Positions 51,195-59,099 of a stretch of 64,000 nucleotides of DNA are shown one piece after another. The stretch covers positions 1,116,001 through 1,180,000 of the forward strand of contig NZ_CP024160.1 of the NCBI RefSeq assembly GCF_002736145.1, read 5' to 3'. Each line of letters opens with the position of its first letter. Position 1 is the first letter of the stretch. The position numbers and the translations under genes were made by a program. The notes under the pieces were generated by a model, which had not been told where the DNA came from, did not search any database, and saw nothing but the letters and a program-made list of their open reading frames with translations. This stretch comes from Collinsella aerofaciens (GTDB lineage Bacteria; Actinomycetota; Coriobacteriia; Coriobacteriales; Coriobacteriaceae).

Positions 51195-54194
51195 CTATTT
51201 CTTAAGAAGGTACGGATAGTTGTCGCGCACGGCCCTGATGGTCAGGCGGACGGCCTCGGGAAGACCGGTGTTGACGGCATCGACCGAGACGGTGCGGACC
51301 GTGCCGGCGACGCGGACCTTAAAGTGGTCCTCGTCCACAGCCAGGAAGCCCTCGTTCTCGGAGTTCTCCATGTCCTGCTCGCTCCAGAACAGGGTGAGCT
51401 TGTCCTTGTAGGGACGACCCTCCTGGTAGGGGCAGAACACGGCGCAGTTACCGCACTCGTTGCACATGCCGTCGATGTGGACGACCTGATGCTTGGCCAG
51501 GCCCGGCACCTTAATTGCCACGTTGGCGCGGTTGGGGCACACGTCGCAGCAGACCTCGCACACCGAGCCGCAGCCCAGACAGCGGGTCTTGGTGCAGTTG
51601 CGCTTGTCGCGGCACAGCGACCCCTTGCGCTCGTAGCAGGTGTCCTCGCGACCGGCCTGAGCATTCTGGTCAGCGTACTTGTTAAAGTCCACACCGGCGA
51701 TGGCACGGGCGACCTCGGCGGCGTCGGCGATAGCCTCGACAACGGTGGCAGGACCGCGGCGGCAGTCGCCCGCAGCCCAGACGCCCTCGACGCCGGTGGA
51801 GGTGGCGGCAAGGCGGCCGCGACGGTCGTGCTCGACGCCCGCGGCATCGTACAGGCTGGCATCGATGCCCTCGCCCACGGCGCAGATCACCGTGGTGGCG
51901 GAAAGCTCGACGGTCTCGCCCGTGGCGACGGGGCTGCGACGACCGCTTGCATCCGGCTCGCCAAGCTCCATAACGTCGCAGGTCAGCACGGCGCCGTTAA
52001 GCGCCTTGGGGGCCAGCAGCTCGCAGAACTCAACACCGTCGGCAAGAGCAAGATCAAGCTCTTCCTCGTCAGCGGGCATCTGCTTCTTGGTGCGGCGATA
52101 CACCAGGCGCACGTTCTTCACGCCAGCCAGACGCTTGGCCACGCGGGCAGCGTCCATGGCGGTGTTGCCGGCGCCAATGACCACGACGTCCTCGCCCAGC
52201 TCGAGCTTCTCGCCCTTCTTGGCAGCCTCGAGGAACTCCAGCACGTCGAGCTCGGCACCCTCGCCCAAGCCCGCAGAGCCGGGCATCCAGGCACCGGTGG
52301 CCACGACCACGTCGGTAAAGCCCTGGGCCTTGAGCTCGTCGATGGACTCCACGCGGGCGTTGAGCTGCACCTTGGCACCAAAGGCCAGGCAGAGCTCTGC
52401 ATCGTGGGAGATATCGTCGCTCGCGATGCGGAACTCGGGAATCACGTGACGGACCACGCCACCGAGCGAATCGCGGGCCTCGAAGATGGTGACGGGCACG
52501 CCGGCACGCGTCAGGAAGAACGCAGTCGCCAGGCCGGCCGGGCCGCCGCCGATAACGGCAACGTTGCGCTCGCCGTCGTTGGCAATAGCCTGGGCGCGCA
52601 GCTTGGGCAGCACGGCTGCCATGGCCTCGTGGGCGGCCTTGAGCTTGCTGGCGCGAATCTGGGCGCCCTCGGGCTCGTAAAATGCACGCTCGCAGGCACG
52701 GCCGCAGGGATGCGGGCAGATGGTGCCGGTAATGAACGGCAGGGCGTTGCGCTCGATGATAATGTTGAGCGCGTCCTCGTAGCGGCCCTCGTCAACAGCC
52801 GCCAGATAGGCAGGGATATCCTGCTGGATGGGGCAGCTCGTGCGGCACGGCGTGGTAAAGCAGTCGGAAAGCGGGCTCTTGCCGGCGACCTTGCGGTCGG
52901 GCAGCGGGCGCAGCGGCTTCTTGTAGAGCGGGTTGGTGAGCGAGTCGGTCTGGATCGCGGTCACGGCCTCGAGAGAGACGCCCGCGAACGGCTTGCCGTC
53001 CAGATCGCTAAACTCGCCGGCCATCTGGCTAAAGCGCTCGTAGCCACCGGGCTTGAGCACGTCAGTCGCCAGGGTGACGGGCCAAATGCCGGCATCGTAC
53101 AGGGCGCGGATGTTGTAGACCGTGGCACCGCCGGAGTAGCTGATGCGCAGCTTGCCATCGAACTGCTCGGTAATGCGGCGGGCGGCCTCGATGGTCAGCG
53201 AGAACAGCGAACGGCCGGACATGTACATCTCGGTGGAGGGCAGCTCGTTCCTCGTCACGTCGACGGGGAACGTGTTGGTCAGCTTGACGCCAAACTCCAG
53301 GCCGTGCTCGGCGCACAGGGCAATCAGACGCTCGAACATGGGCACGGTGTCGACCCACTGCAAGTCCTCGCGGAAGTGCGTGTCATCAAAGACAATATAG
53401 TCAAAGCCCAGCTCGTTCAGACGCTGGCGGGCAAACTCATAGCCCAGCAGCGTGGGGTTGCACTTGATGTAGGTGTTGAGGCCCTTCTCGGTGATGAGGT
53501 AGGTCGCGATGCGCTCGATCTCCGCCGGCGGGCAGCCATGCAGCGTGGACTCGGTGATGGAGTTGGAGACGCGCGCCGGGATGGACTCGACAAACGCGGC
53601 GTCGACATGCTCAAACTTGTCCAGATTAGCGAGCGCCCACGTGCGGCACTCGTTCCAAACCTCGGAGCCGCTGGCGTCCTTCATGCCCTCGATGTAGGCG
53701 TCGACCTTGGAGCTCTTGATACCCTCCAGGTCATAGCCCACGGACATGTTAAAGACAAAGCCGTCCGAGCTGCCCAGACCGTACTCGCGAGCGATCAGGT
53801 GGCAGGCAAACCATGCCTTCACGTACTCGGCAAAGGCCTGCGGAACCTCGAGCTCGGTCGACCATTCGCAGTTGTAGCACTCGTCCTGCGCCACGATGCA
53901 GGGCTTGTTCACACACTTGGAAAGCTCCTCGCCGTCCATAACCTGGACGGTCTTGAGCTCAAAGAAGCGGGAACCGGCCACATAGGATGCCACGATGTTC
54001 TGGGCAAGCTGCGTGTTGGGACCGGCGGCCGGACCAAAAGGAGTCTCGATGCGCTCGTCAAAAATGGGAAGCGCGCCCTCCTGGTTGGTCGTGACCATCT
54101 TACGCACGCCAAAGACGGCGTCCTGGGTCTTGTGCTCCTCGATGATCCAGTTCATCAGCTGCGAAAACGGGATCGGCCTCATGATGTCGCTCAT
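51195..54194 (-). CDS. ygfK: YgfK-type multidomain FeS/NAD(P)-binding oxidoreductase
   Basis: The ATG at 54194 follows GAGAGGAG, giving 999 residues. The N-terminal 440 or so resemble a dihydroorotate-dehydrogenase barrel (TPFGPAAGPNTQLAQNIVAS, STLHGCPPAEIE). Then comes a GltD-like Fe-S segment (CFTTPCRTSCPIQQDIPAYL, CPHPCGRACERAF), an FAD/NAD(P) domain (VAVIGGGPAGLATAFF, about 540; VVIGAGNTAMDAARVAKR), and C-terminal ferredoxin motifs (CLGCGSVCEVCCDVCP, about 875; CNECGNCAVFCPY, about 915). The name 'selenate reductase' is historical. In urate clusters it probably drives reductive ring steps or re-oxidises XdhD. Confidence 0.93.
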   Translation of the reverse strand: MSDIMRPIPFSQLMNWIIEEHKTQDAVFGVRKMVTTNQEGALPIFDERIETPFGPAAGPNTQLAQNIVASYVAGSRFFELKTVQVMDGEELSKCVNKPCIVAQDECYNCEWSTELEVPQAFAEYVKAWFACHLIAREYGLGSSDGFVFNMSVGYDLEGIKSSKVDAYIEGMKDASGSEVWNECRTWALANLDKFEHVDAAFVESIPARVSNSITESTLHGCPPAEIERIATYLITEKGLNTYIKCNPTLLGYEFARQRLNELGFDYIVFDDTHFREDLQWVDTVPMFERLIALCAEHGLEFGVKLTNTFPVDVTRNELPSTEMYMSGRSLFSLTIEAARRITEQFDGKLRISYSGGATVYNIRALYDAGIWPVTLATDVLKPGGYERFSQMAGEFSDLDGKPFAGVSLEAVTAIQTDSLTNPLYKKPLRPLPDRKVAGKSPLSDCFTTPCRTSCPIQQDIPAYLAAVDEGRYEDALNIIIERNALPFITGTICPHPCGRACERAFYEPEGAQIRASKLKAAHEAMAAVLPKLRAQAIANDGERNVAVIGGGPAGLATAFFLTRAGVPVTIFEARDSLGGVVRHVIPEFRIASDDISHDAELCLAFGAKVQLNARVESIDELKAQGFTDVVVATGAWMPGSAGLGEGAELDVLEFLEAAKKGEKLELGEDVVVIGAGNTAMDAARVAKRLAGVKNVRLVYRRTKKQMPADEEELDLALADGVEFCELLAPKALNGAVLTCDVMELGEPDASGRRSPVATGETVELSATTVICAVGEGIDASLYDAAGVEHDRRGRLAATSTGVEGVWAAGDCRRGPATVVEAIADAAEVARAIAGVDFNKYADQNAQAGREDTCYERKGSLCRDKRNCTKTRCLGCGSVCEVCCDVCPNRANVAIKVPGLAKHQVVHIDGMCNECGNCAVFCPYQEGRPYKDKLTLFWSEQDMENSENEGFLAVDEDHFKVRVAGTVRTVSVDAVNTGLPEAVRLTIRAVRDNYPYLLKK

Positions 54195-54293
54195 AATGAG
54201 CTCCTCTCTGTAACGCCCGGCGAGACCGCGCGGCGGGCGCAAATACGGCGTAGCGCTAGCACAGCGCCGGCGACCCCGCGGAGGCCGCCTATG

Positions 54294-54327
54294 CGCGCGT
54301 CGGATGCGGCGAAACATCCGACGCGCG
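54294..54327. repeat. GC-rich hairpin between ssnA and ygfK
   Basis: CGCGCGTCGGATG (54294-54306) pairs exactly with CATCCGACGCGCG (54315-54327), a 13-bp stem with an 8-nt loop. It lies in the 148-bp gap and has no T-run. It is probably an mRNA-processing or stability element within the operon. Confidence 0.6.
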
Positions 54328-54342
54328 TGAATCTACTTGTAA

Positions 54343-55698
54343 TTAGTAGACGCGATCGTTGAGCGTGCTCCAGAGCTTCTTGGACTCAGCCATGGTCCAC
54401 GCGTTGATCTTTTCCTCATCAATCCCAACGAACTCGCGATCCTTGTACAGGACGCGGCCGTTGATGATGGTGGTGCGGCAGTTTTTGCCCATCATGCCAA
54501 AGAGCATGTGGCCGTCGATATTCTCCTCGCTCAGCGGCGTAAAGGGCTTGTAGTCCATGACGATGACGTCGGCGGCAGCGCCGGCCTCGAGCACGCCGAG
54601 CTTGCGATCAAAGTACTTGCTCGCCATCTTGGCGTTGTTCTCGAACAGCATGGTCATGGCCTCGCACCAGCCCACGTTGGGCATGGCGGCGTTGTGGCGC
54701 TGAATGATCAGGAAGACCTTAAGGCTCTCGAGCATATCGTGGGTGTAGGCGTCGGTGCCCATGCACACGGGGATGCCGCGGCGGAAGAACTCGAGCACGG
54801 GGGCGCAGCCCACGGCGTTGCCCATATTGGATTCGGGGTTGTTGACGAGCCAGGTACCGGACTCCTTGACGATATCCATCTCGGCGGGCGTCACGTGGAT
54901 GCAGTGGCCGAGCATGGTGTCGGGACCCAGCAGATTGTGCTGCAGCAGGCGCTCGACGGGGCTGATGCCGCCGCGGTTGAGGCGGGAGTCCCACACGTCA
55001 TTCATGCCCTCGCACACATGGATGTGGAAGCCGGTCAGGCCGTTGTTGGCCTCGGCCATCTTATCCATGGTCTCGTCCGACAGCGTAAAGGTGGCGTGAC
55101 CGCCAAACATGGCGGCGATCATGTGGTTGTCGTTATCGCGACGCTCCTTGGCGGCCCACTGGGCAAATTCGGCGTTCTCGGCAATGGCCTGGTCGCATTT
55201 TTCCTGGCCGCGGCGATCGGAGACCTCGTAGCACAGACACGAACGCATGCCCAGCTCCTGAGCTGCGTCCTTAATGGTAAAGAGGCTGCCCGGGATCTCG
55301 CAGAAGCTCGCGTGGTGATCGAAGATCGTGGTGACGCCATCGCGGATGGAGTCAAGAATCGTGGCATAGGCGCTGGCCTTGGTGCCGTCGAGCGTCAGGT
55401 TGTCATCGATCTTCCACCACTGCTGCTCAAGATTCTCCAGGAAGTTGGTGGGGTTGCAGCCCTTAATGGCAAGGCCGCGAGCCAGACCCGAGTAGATGTG
55501 GGTGTGGCAATTGATGAGTCCGGGCATGATGAGGTTGCCCTGGGCGTCGACGTACTCGGCATCCGGGTACTTGGCCTTGAGCTCGCACTCGGGGCCCACT
55601 TCGACGATCGTATCTCCGTCAATGGCGACCGCACCGTTTGGAATGAACGGGGTCTGAGAATTGCGGGTAAAAACGGAACCGTTAGCGACCAGAAGCAT
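54343..55698 (-). CDS. ssnA: SsnA-family amidohydrolase
   Basis: The ATG at 55698 follows GGGAG, giving 451 residues. It belongs to the metal-dependent amidohydrolase (cytosine/guanine deaminase-like) superfamily: INCHTHIYSGLARG (about 62 on), DHHASFCEIPG, FHIHVCEGMNDV, LGHCIHVTP and GTDAYTHDMLESL supply the metal and catalytic residues. SsnA is consistently found with ygfK and xdhD, and a deaminase or ring-opening step on a purine derivative is likely. It lies between the permease and ygfK genes. Confidence 0.93.
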   Translation of the reverse strand: MLLVANGSVFTRNSQTPFIPNGAVAIDGDTIVEVGPECELKAKYPDAEYVDAQGNLIMPGLINCHTHIYSGLARGLAIKGCNPTNFLENLEQQWWKIDDNLTLDGTKASAYATILDSIRDGVTTIFDHHASFCEIPGSLFTIKDAAQELGMRSCLCYEVSDRRGQEKCDQAIAENAEFAQWAAKERRDNDNHMIAAMFGGHATFTLSDETMDKMAEANNGLTGFHIHVCEGMNDVWDSRLNRGGISPVERLLQHNLLGPDTMLGHCIHVTPAEMDIVKESGTWLVNNPESNMGNAVGCAPVLEFFRRGIPVCMGTDAYTHDMLESLKVFLIIQRHNAAMPNVGWCEAMTMLFENNAKMASKYFDRKLGVLEAGAAADVIVMDYKPFTPLSEENIDGHMLFGMMGKNCRTTIINGRVLYKDREFVGIDEEKINAWTMAESKKLWSTLNDRVY

Positions 55699-55846
55699 GA
55701 ATGCTCCCTTCAACATCAGGGGCGGGGTTTGACACCTCTGACATGGCGGAGTGCGAAGCGCCGGCCTACACCGGAAACGGGCCCTCTCCCGTCAACGCTT
55801 CACCAAAGGGACAAACCCTTTGAAGTGCGGCTTGGCGCCGCATGAC

Positions 55847-55876
55847 GTCGGCGGACGAGGCGATGCGCCCGCCGAC
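55847..55876. repeat. Hairpin between the permease gene and ssnA
   Basis: GTCGGCGG (55847-55854) pairs with CCGCCGAC (55869-55876), an 8-bp GC stem. There is no T-run. It lies in the 195-bp gap just after the permease stop codon and may damp read-through into ssnA. Confidence 0.5.
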
Positions 55877-55893
55877 GAATAGCACCGAATTGG

Positions 55894-57288
55894 TTACTTC
55901 TTGCTCTCGGGCAAGACCAGATCCACGGCAGCGTCCTTGGCAGCATCGATGTGCTGAGCCACGACCGGCGTCTGCGGAAGGATCAGGTTAAGGACAATGG
56001 CCATGATGGCGGTGGGGGTCACGGCATTGGAGCCGATGACGGTGGACACCCAGGCGGGCATACCCTCGCCGGCAAGGCAACCGCTGGCCATCCAGATACC
56101 CAGACCAAAGACGACGGAGGTGCCGACGATGGTGGTAGTGCGCTGCGTGAGGCCCTCGCGGGTGAACATGCGCACGCCGTTCATGGTGATGGTGCCAAAG
56201 ACGCCGACGGTCGCGCCGCCGATAACGGGCTGCGGGATAGCGGAAAGGACAGCAGAGAGCTGCGGGAACAGACCGGCGATGGCAAAGACGGCCGCGATGA
56301 TCACAAAGACCCACTTGTTGACGACCTTGTTGGAGCAGATGATGCCCACATTCTGGCCAAGGGCGCTGGTGGGAAGACCGCCCAGCAGGCCGCCGACCAT
56401 AGAGGTGAGGCCCTGGGACACGATAGCGCCGGAGAGCTCGCGCTCGGTGGGCATACGGTCGATGGAGCCCAGGCAGGCGGCGGAGACGTCACCGATAACC
56501 TGGATGGCGACCATGGGGAACACGACGGCGAGGGTAATGCAGACTTCGGGATCAAACTCGAGCGCGTAGGGCATGAGCTTGGGAAGGGCGAAGACCTGAG
56601 CGGTGGCGACGCTGGAGAAGTCGATCATGCCAAAGGGGATGGAGACGATCATACCGACGATCATGCCAAAGAACACGGATCCCAGCTTGAGCGTGCCCTT
56701 GCCAAAGTTGGCGAGCGCAAAGACCACGGCGAAGGTGATAAGAGCGACGCACCAGGCCTGCGGAGTGCCCCACAGCGGCGTACCCATACCGCCGGCCATA
56801 TACTTGACGGCCGTGGGATACAGCGAAACGCCGATGGAGAAGATGACCGTACCGGTCACGACGGGCGGGAACAGCCACTTGATCTTGCTGTAGGCCAGAC
56901 CAAAGAGGACCGCGACGGCGCCGCCGACGATCTCGCCGCCCAGCAGCGCACCAAAGCTAAAGCCCGAGGCACCCATGGCCTGCAGAGCCGGCAGGAACGC
57001 GAACGAAACGCCCATGACGATGGGCAGGCCGCCGCCGATGCGACGGAAGGGAGCGAAGGCCTGAAGGGCCGTATCGATCGCCGAAAGAATGAGCGCGACC
57101 TGGATGATGTCGGTACTCTGCTGGCTATTAAAGCCGTAGACGCCGGCCATGATGACAGCCGGGGTAATGATGCCGGCAAACGATGCCAGTACGTGCTGAA
57201 GGGCACACGGGATCATTTCCTTAACGGGAGGCATGCCTTCGCGAGTGAACAGGGCTTCAGTGCCGTTCTTAACCGTCTCCTGGGTCAT
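55894..57288 (-). CDS. NCS2-family xanthine/urate permease
   Basis: The 464-residue protein has about 14 hydrophobic segments and the NCS2 layout: ALQHVLASFAGIITPAVIM at helix 1, GGGLPIVMGVSFAFLP (helix 3), and the signature VGGLLGGLPTSALGQNVGII. Family members bring in uracil, xanthine or uric acid with H+ or Na+. The gene stands at the head of the ssnA-ygfK-ferredoxin-xdhD unit, and Gln-Asn in the signature is typical of the purine transporters, so xanthine or urate is expected. The start ATG at 57288 has a weak ribosome site (TGGTGG). Confidence 0.92.
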   Translation of the reverse strand: MTQETVKNGTEALFTREGMPPVKEMIPCALQHVLASFAGIITPAVIMAGVYGFNSQQSTDIIQVALILSAIDTALQAFAPFRRIGGGLPIVMGVSFAFLPALQAMGASGFSFGALLGGEIVGGAVAVLFGLAYSKIKWLFPPVVTGTVIFSIGVSLYPTAVKYMAGGMGTPLWGTPQAWCVALITFAVVFALANFGKGTLKLGSVFFGMIVGMIVSIPFGMIDFSSVATAQVFALPKLMPYALEFDPEVCITLAVVFPMVAIQVIGDVSAACLGSIDRMPTERELSGAIVSQGLTSMVGGLLGGLPTSALGQNVGIICSNKVVNKWVFVIIAAVFAIAGLFPQLSAVLSAIPQPVIGGATVGVFGTITMNGVRMFTREGLTQRTTTIVGTSVVFGLGIWMASGCLAGEGMPAWVSTVIGSNAVTPTAIMAIVLNLILPQTPVVAQHIDAAKDAAVDLVLPESKK

Positions 57289-57640
57289 TTGACCACCAAT
57301 CCTCGAAATAGTTGTTTTCGCATCTAACGCTCTATTGTGACGCAGTGCGGGGTTGAGGTTGTGCCTTCGTTGGATATCGTATTAAAGATGGTTCTCATTC
57401 TCAATAATAATTTTTTGTTATCAGACTATTCTTCAGCTGAAATAACTCGTTTCCGCAGGTCAGGAATGTGTCTGGTCTAAATAACATCTTACTTTTCTTT
57501 TGGTCGACCGTTTACCGCCAAAATCATACCGTTCGTCTGCATTACGCAATGTACCTGCGGATATACGAGATGATAAGCAGCGTGTTACCATGAGAAAAAA
57601 TTGTTATGAACATTTCCGATTTCACCCAAAGGAGTTGCCC
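57289..57640. other. Divergent regulatory region, AT-rich
   Basis: No gene is supported. An AT-rich block (about 57380-57440) includes AATAATAATTTTTTGTTATC and a half-site TTTGTT (57414-57419) like those upstream of dpaL. It should contain the promoters of the permease (left) and the second YheO-like regulator (right). Confidence 0.55.
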
Positions 57641-58297
57641 GTGAACGAGACCGTACGCCGCTTTTTGCCGATGGTCGATTTTCTGGAGCAGATACTCGGT
57701 AAGAACAGCGAGATCGTGCTGCACGATTTCTCGGATCCCGACCACGCCATCGTCGATATTCGCAACGGCATAGTGAGTGGCCGCAAGGTCGGCGGTCCCG
57801 CCACCGATCTGGCACTCAAGATCATGCACGACCCCAAGTATCGCGACCTGCCGTTTATTACGGGCTACGAGGGCCGCGGCGCCGGAGGCAAGACGCTGGA
57901 GTCCGCGACGTTCTTTATCCGCGAGGATGACGAGATCGTCGGTATGCTCTGCGTCAACACCGACCTCTCGACCGTACGCTCCATCAACGCCATGGCGCAG
58001 CAACTCATGGCGTGCTTCGACGCGGCGCCGACGCGCACGGAGCCCGCCCCTATCGAGGTCGAAAGCCTTTCGGAGTCCACACAGGAGCTCATCGACCGCA
58101 GCATTGCCGAGTTGCTGAGCGCGCGCGGGCTGGATGTAGCGTCGCTTGGTCAGAGCGACCGCGTGGACGTCATTCGCCACCTCAACGGCAACGGGGTGTT
58201 CATGCTCAAGGGCGCCGTGGCCTGCGCTGCCACCGCGTTGGGCATCTCGGAGCCCAGCGTGTACCGCTACCTGCAAAAAGTCCGCAAGGAGGGCTAA
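57641..58297 (+). CDS. YheO-like PAS/HTH transcriptional regulator, second copy
   Basis: I chose the GTG at 57641 because AAAGGAG precedes it, giving 218 residues. The frame is open further upstream without a better site. The PAS-like part has EIVLHDFSDPDHAIVDIRNG and FFIREDDEIVGMLCVNTDL. The C-terminal helix-turn-helix is VDVIRHLNGNGVFMLKGAVACAATALGISEPSVYRYLQKV. It is divergent from the permease gene and paralogous to 42990-43643. The two regulators stand at the two promoter regions of the purine cluster. Its ligand is probably a purine or breakdown product (inference). Confidence 0.9.
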   Translation: MNETVRRFLPMVDFLEQILGKNSEIVLHDFSDPDHAIVDIRNGIVSGRKVGGPATDLALKIMHDPKYRDLPFITGYEGRGAGGKTLESATFFIREDDEIVGMLCVNTDLSTVRSINAMAQQLMACFDAAPTRTEPAPIEVESLSESTQELIDRSIAELLSARGLDVASLGQSDRVDVIRHLNGNGVFMLKGAVACAATALGISEPSVYRYLQKVRKEG

Positions 58298-58353
58298 CCC
58301 ACCGATCCCTTGGGGACGGAGGAAAACGGATCATTTTTGTCGCATCGCTTGAC

Positions 58354-58393
58354 AAAAGACCCTGCAGCTCGCACGCGCTGCAGGGTCTTTTTG
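58354..58393. terminator. Bidirectional intrinsic terminator
   Basis: AAAAGACCCTGCAGC pairs with GCTGCAGGGTCTTTTT around an 8-nt loop. A-run and T-run flank the stem, so it can end both the rightward regulator transcript and the leftward ridA transcript. Confidence 0.92.
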
Positions 58394-58421
58394 CATGTCA
58401 TGTTTTGTTTTCGCCAACGCC

Positions 58422-58799
58422 TTAGAGAGCGGCGACGACTTCGATCTCGACCAGACCGCCGGCCGGAAGGGCGGCAACCTGGAAAGCGCTGCGCGCGGGG
58501 AACGGAGCCTCGAACTTGGAGGCATAAATCTCGTTCACGGCAGCGAAGTCGGCGATGTCGGCCAGGTAGACCGTGGTCTTGACGACATCGGCAAAGGTGG
58601 CGCCGGCAGCAGTCAGCAGGGCCTCGACGTTAGCAAGGGACTGCTTAGCCTGGGCCTCGACGCCCTCGGGCATCTTGCCGGTCGCGGGATCGATGCCCAG
58701 CTGGCCGGACAGGAACACCATGTTGCCGGTCTGGATACCGGGGGAATACGGGCCGATGGCTGCGGGTGCGTTATCGGAAGACACGACGGTCTTGCTCAT
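58422..58799 (-). CDS. ridA: RidA-family reactive enamine/imine deaminase
   Basis: The 125-residue protein hydrolyses reactive 2-aminoacrylate and other imines made by PLP lyases. Signature segments are AIGPYSPGIQTGNMVFLSGQ, ADVVKTTVYLADIADFAAVN and PARSAFQVAALPAGGLVEIE, which includes the catalytic Arg. The ATG at 58799 follows a weak AAGGAG. Its position beside the purine cluster makes sense, since diaminopropionate ammonia-lyase generates aminoacrylate. It is also a common housekeeping gene, so the link is suggestive only. Confidence 0.94.
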   Translation of the reverse strand: MSKTVVSSDNAPAAIGPYSPGIQTGNMVFLSGQLGIDPATGKMPEGVEAQAKQSLANVEALLTAAGATFADVVKTTVYLADIADFAAVNEIYASKFEAPFPARSAFQVAALPAGGLVEIEVVAAL

Positions 58800-59099
58800 G
58801 TTTTTCTCCTTACGATCAGTTGAGAGAGCGTGAGCGCGGCGTTCACACCGGGAGGCACAATTCGGTCTGAACACCGCGCTTGATTGGGATAGTACTCAAG
58901 GTTTCCGCGCGATGCAAGATTATTATCACGTTGCGAGAATATTTTATCGCCCAACGGTTTCCCCGGACCGCTGAACGGTTCTCGTGTGGAGCAGCCAGTC
59001 CAAGCTGCTGAAGACTTTATCCCGCTTAGAGCGCGGGCATCGCCTGCCGCGACGGCACCACTATACTTTTGATTATCTGAGCATTTTGAAAGGCAGGAT
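58800..59099. other. Divergent intergenic region between ridA and the U32 gene
   Basis: No gene or strong repeat was seen. TATACT (59072-59077) could be a -10 box for the U32 gene at 59100. A short inverted repeat (CCGCTGAACGG) lies near 58968. Confidence 0.45.

Noticed and set aside
48097-51219. Rightward 1040-codon open frame opposite xdhD and the ferredoxin gene
   Set aside because: Long antisense frames are common in GC-rich coding DNA. It matches no family, has no start signal, and mirrors strongly conserved genes on the other strand.
51324-54362. Rightward 1012-codon frame opposite ygfK
   Set aside because: Antisense shadow of a well-conserved gene; Gly/Leu/His-rich composition typical of such shadows.
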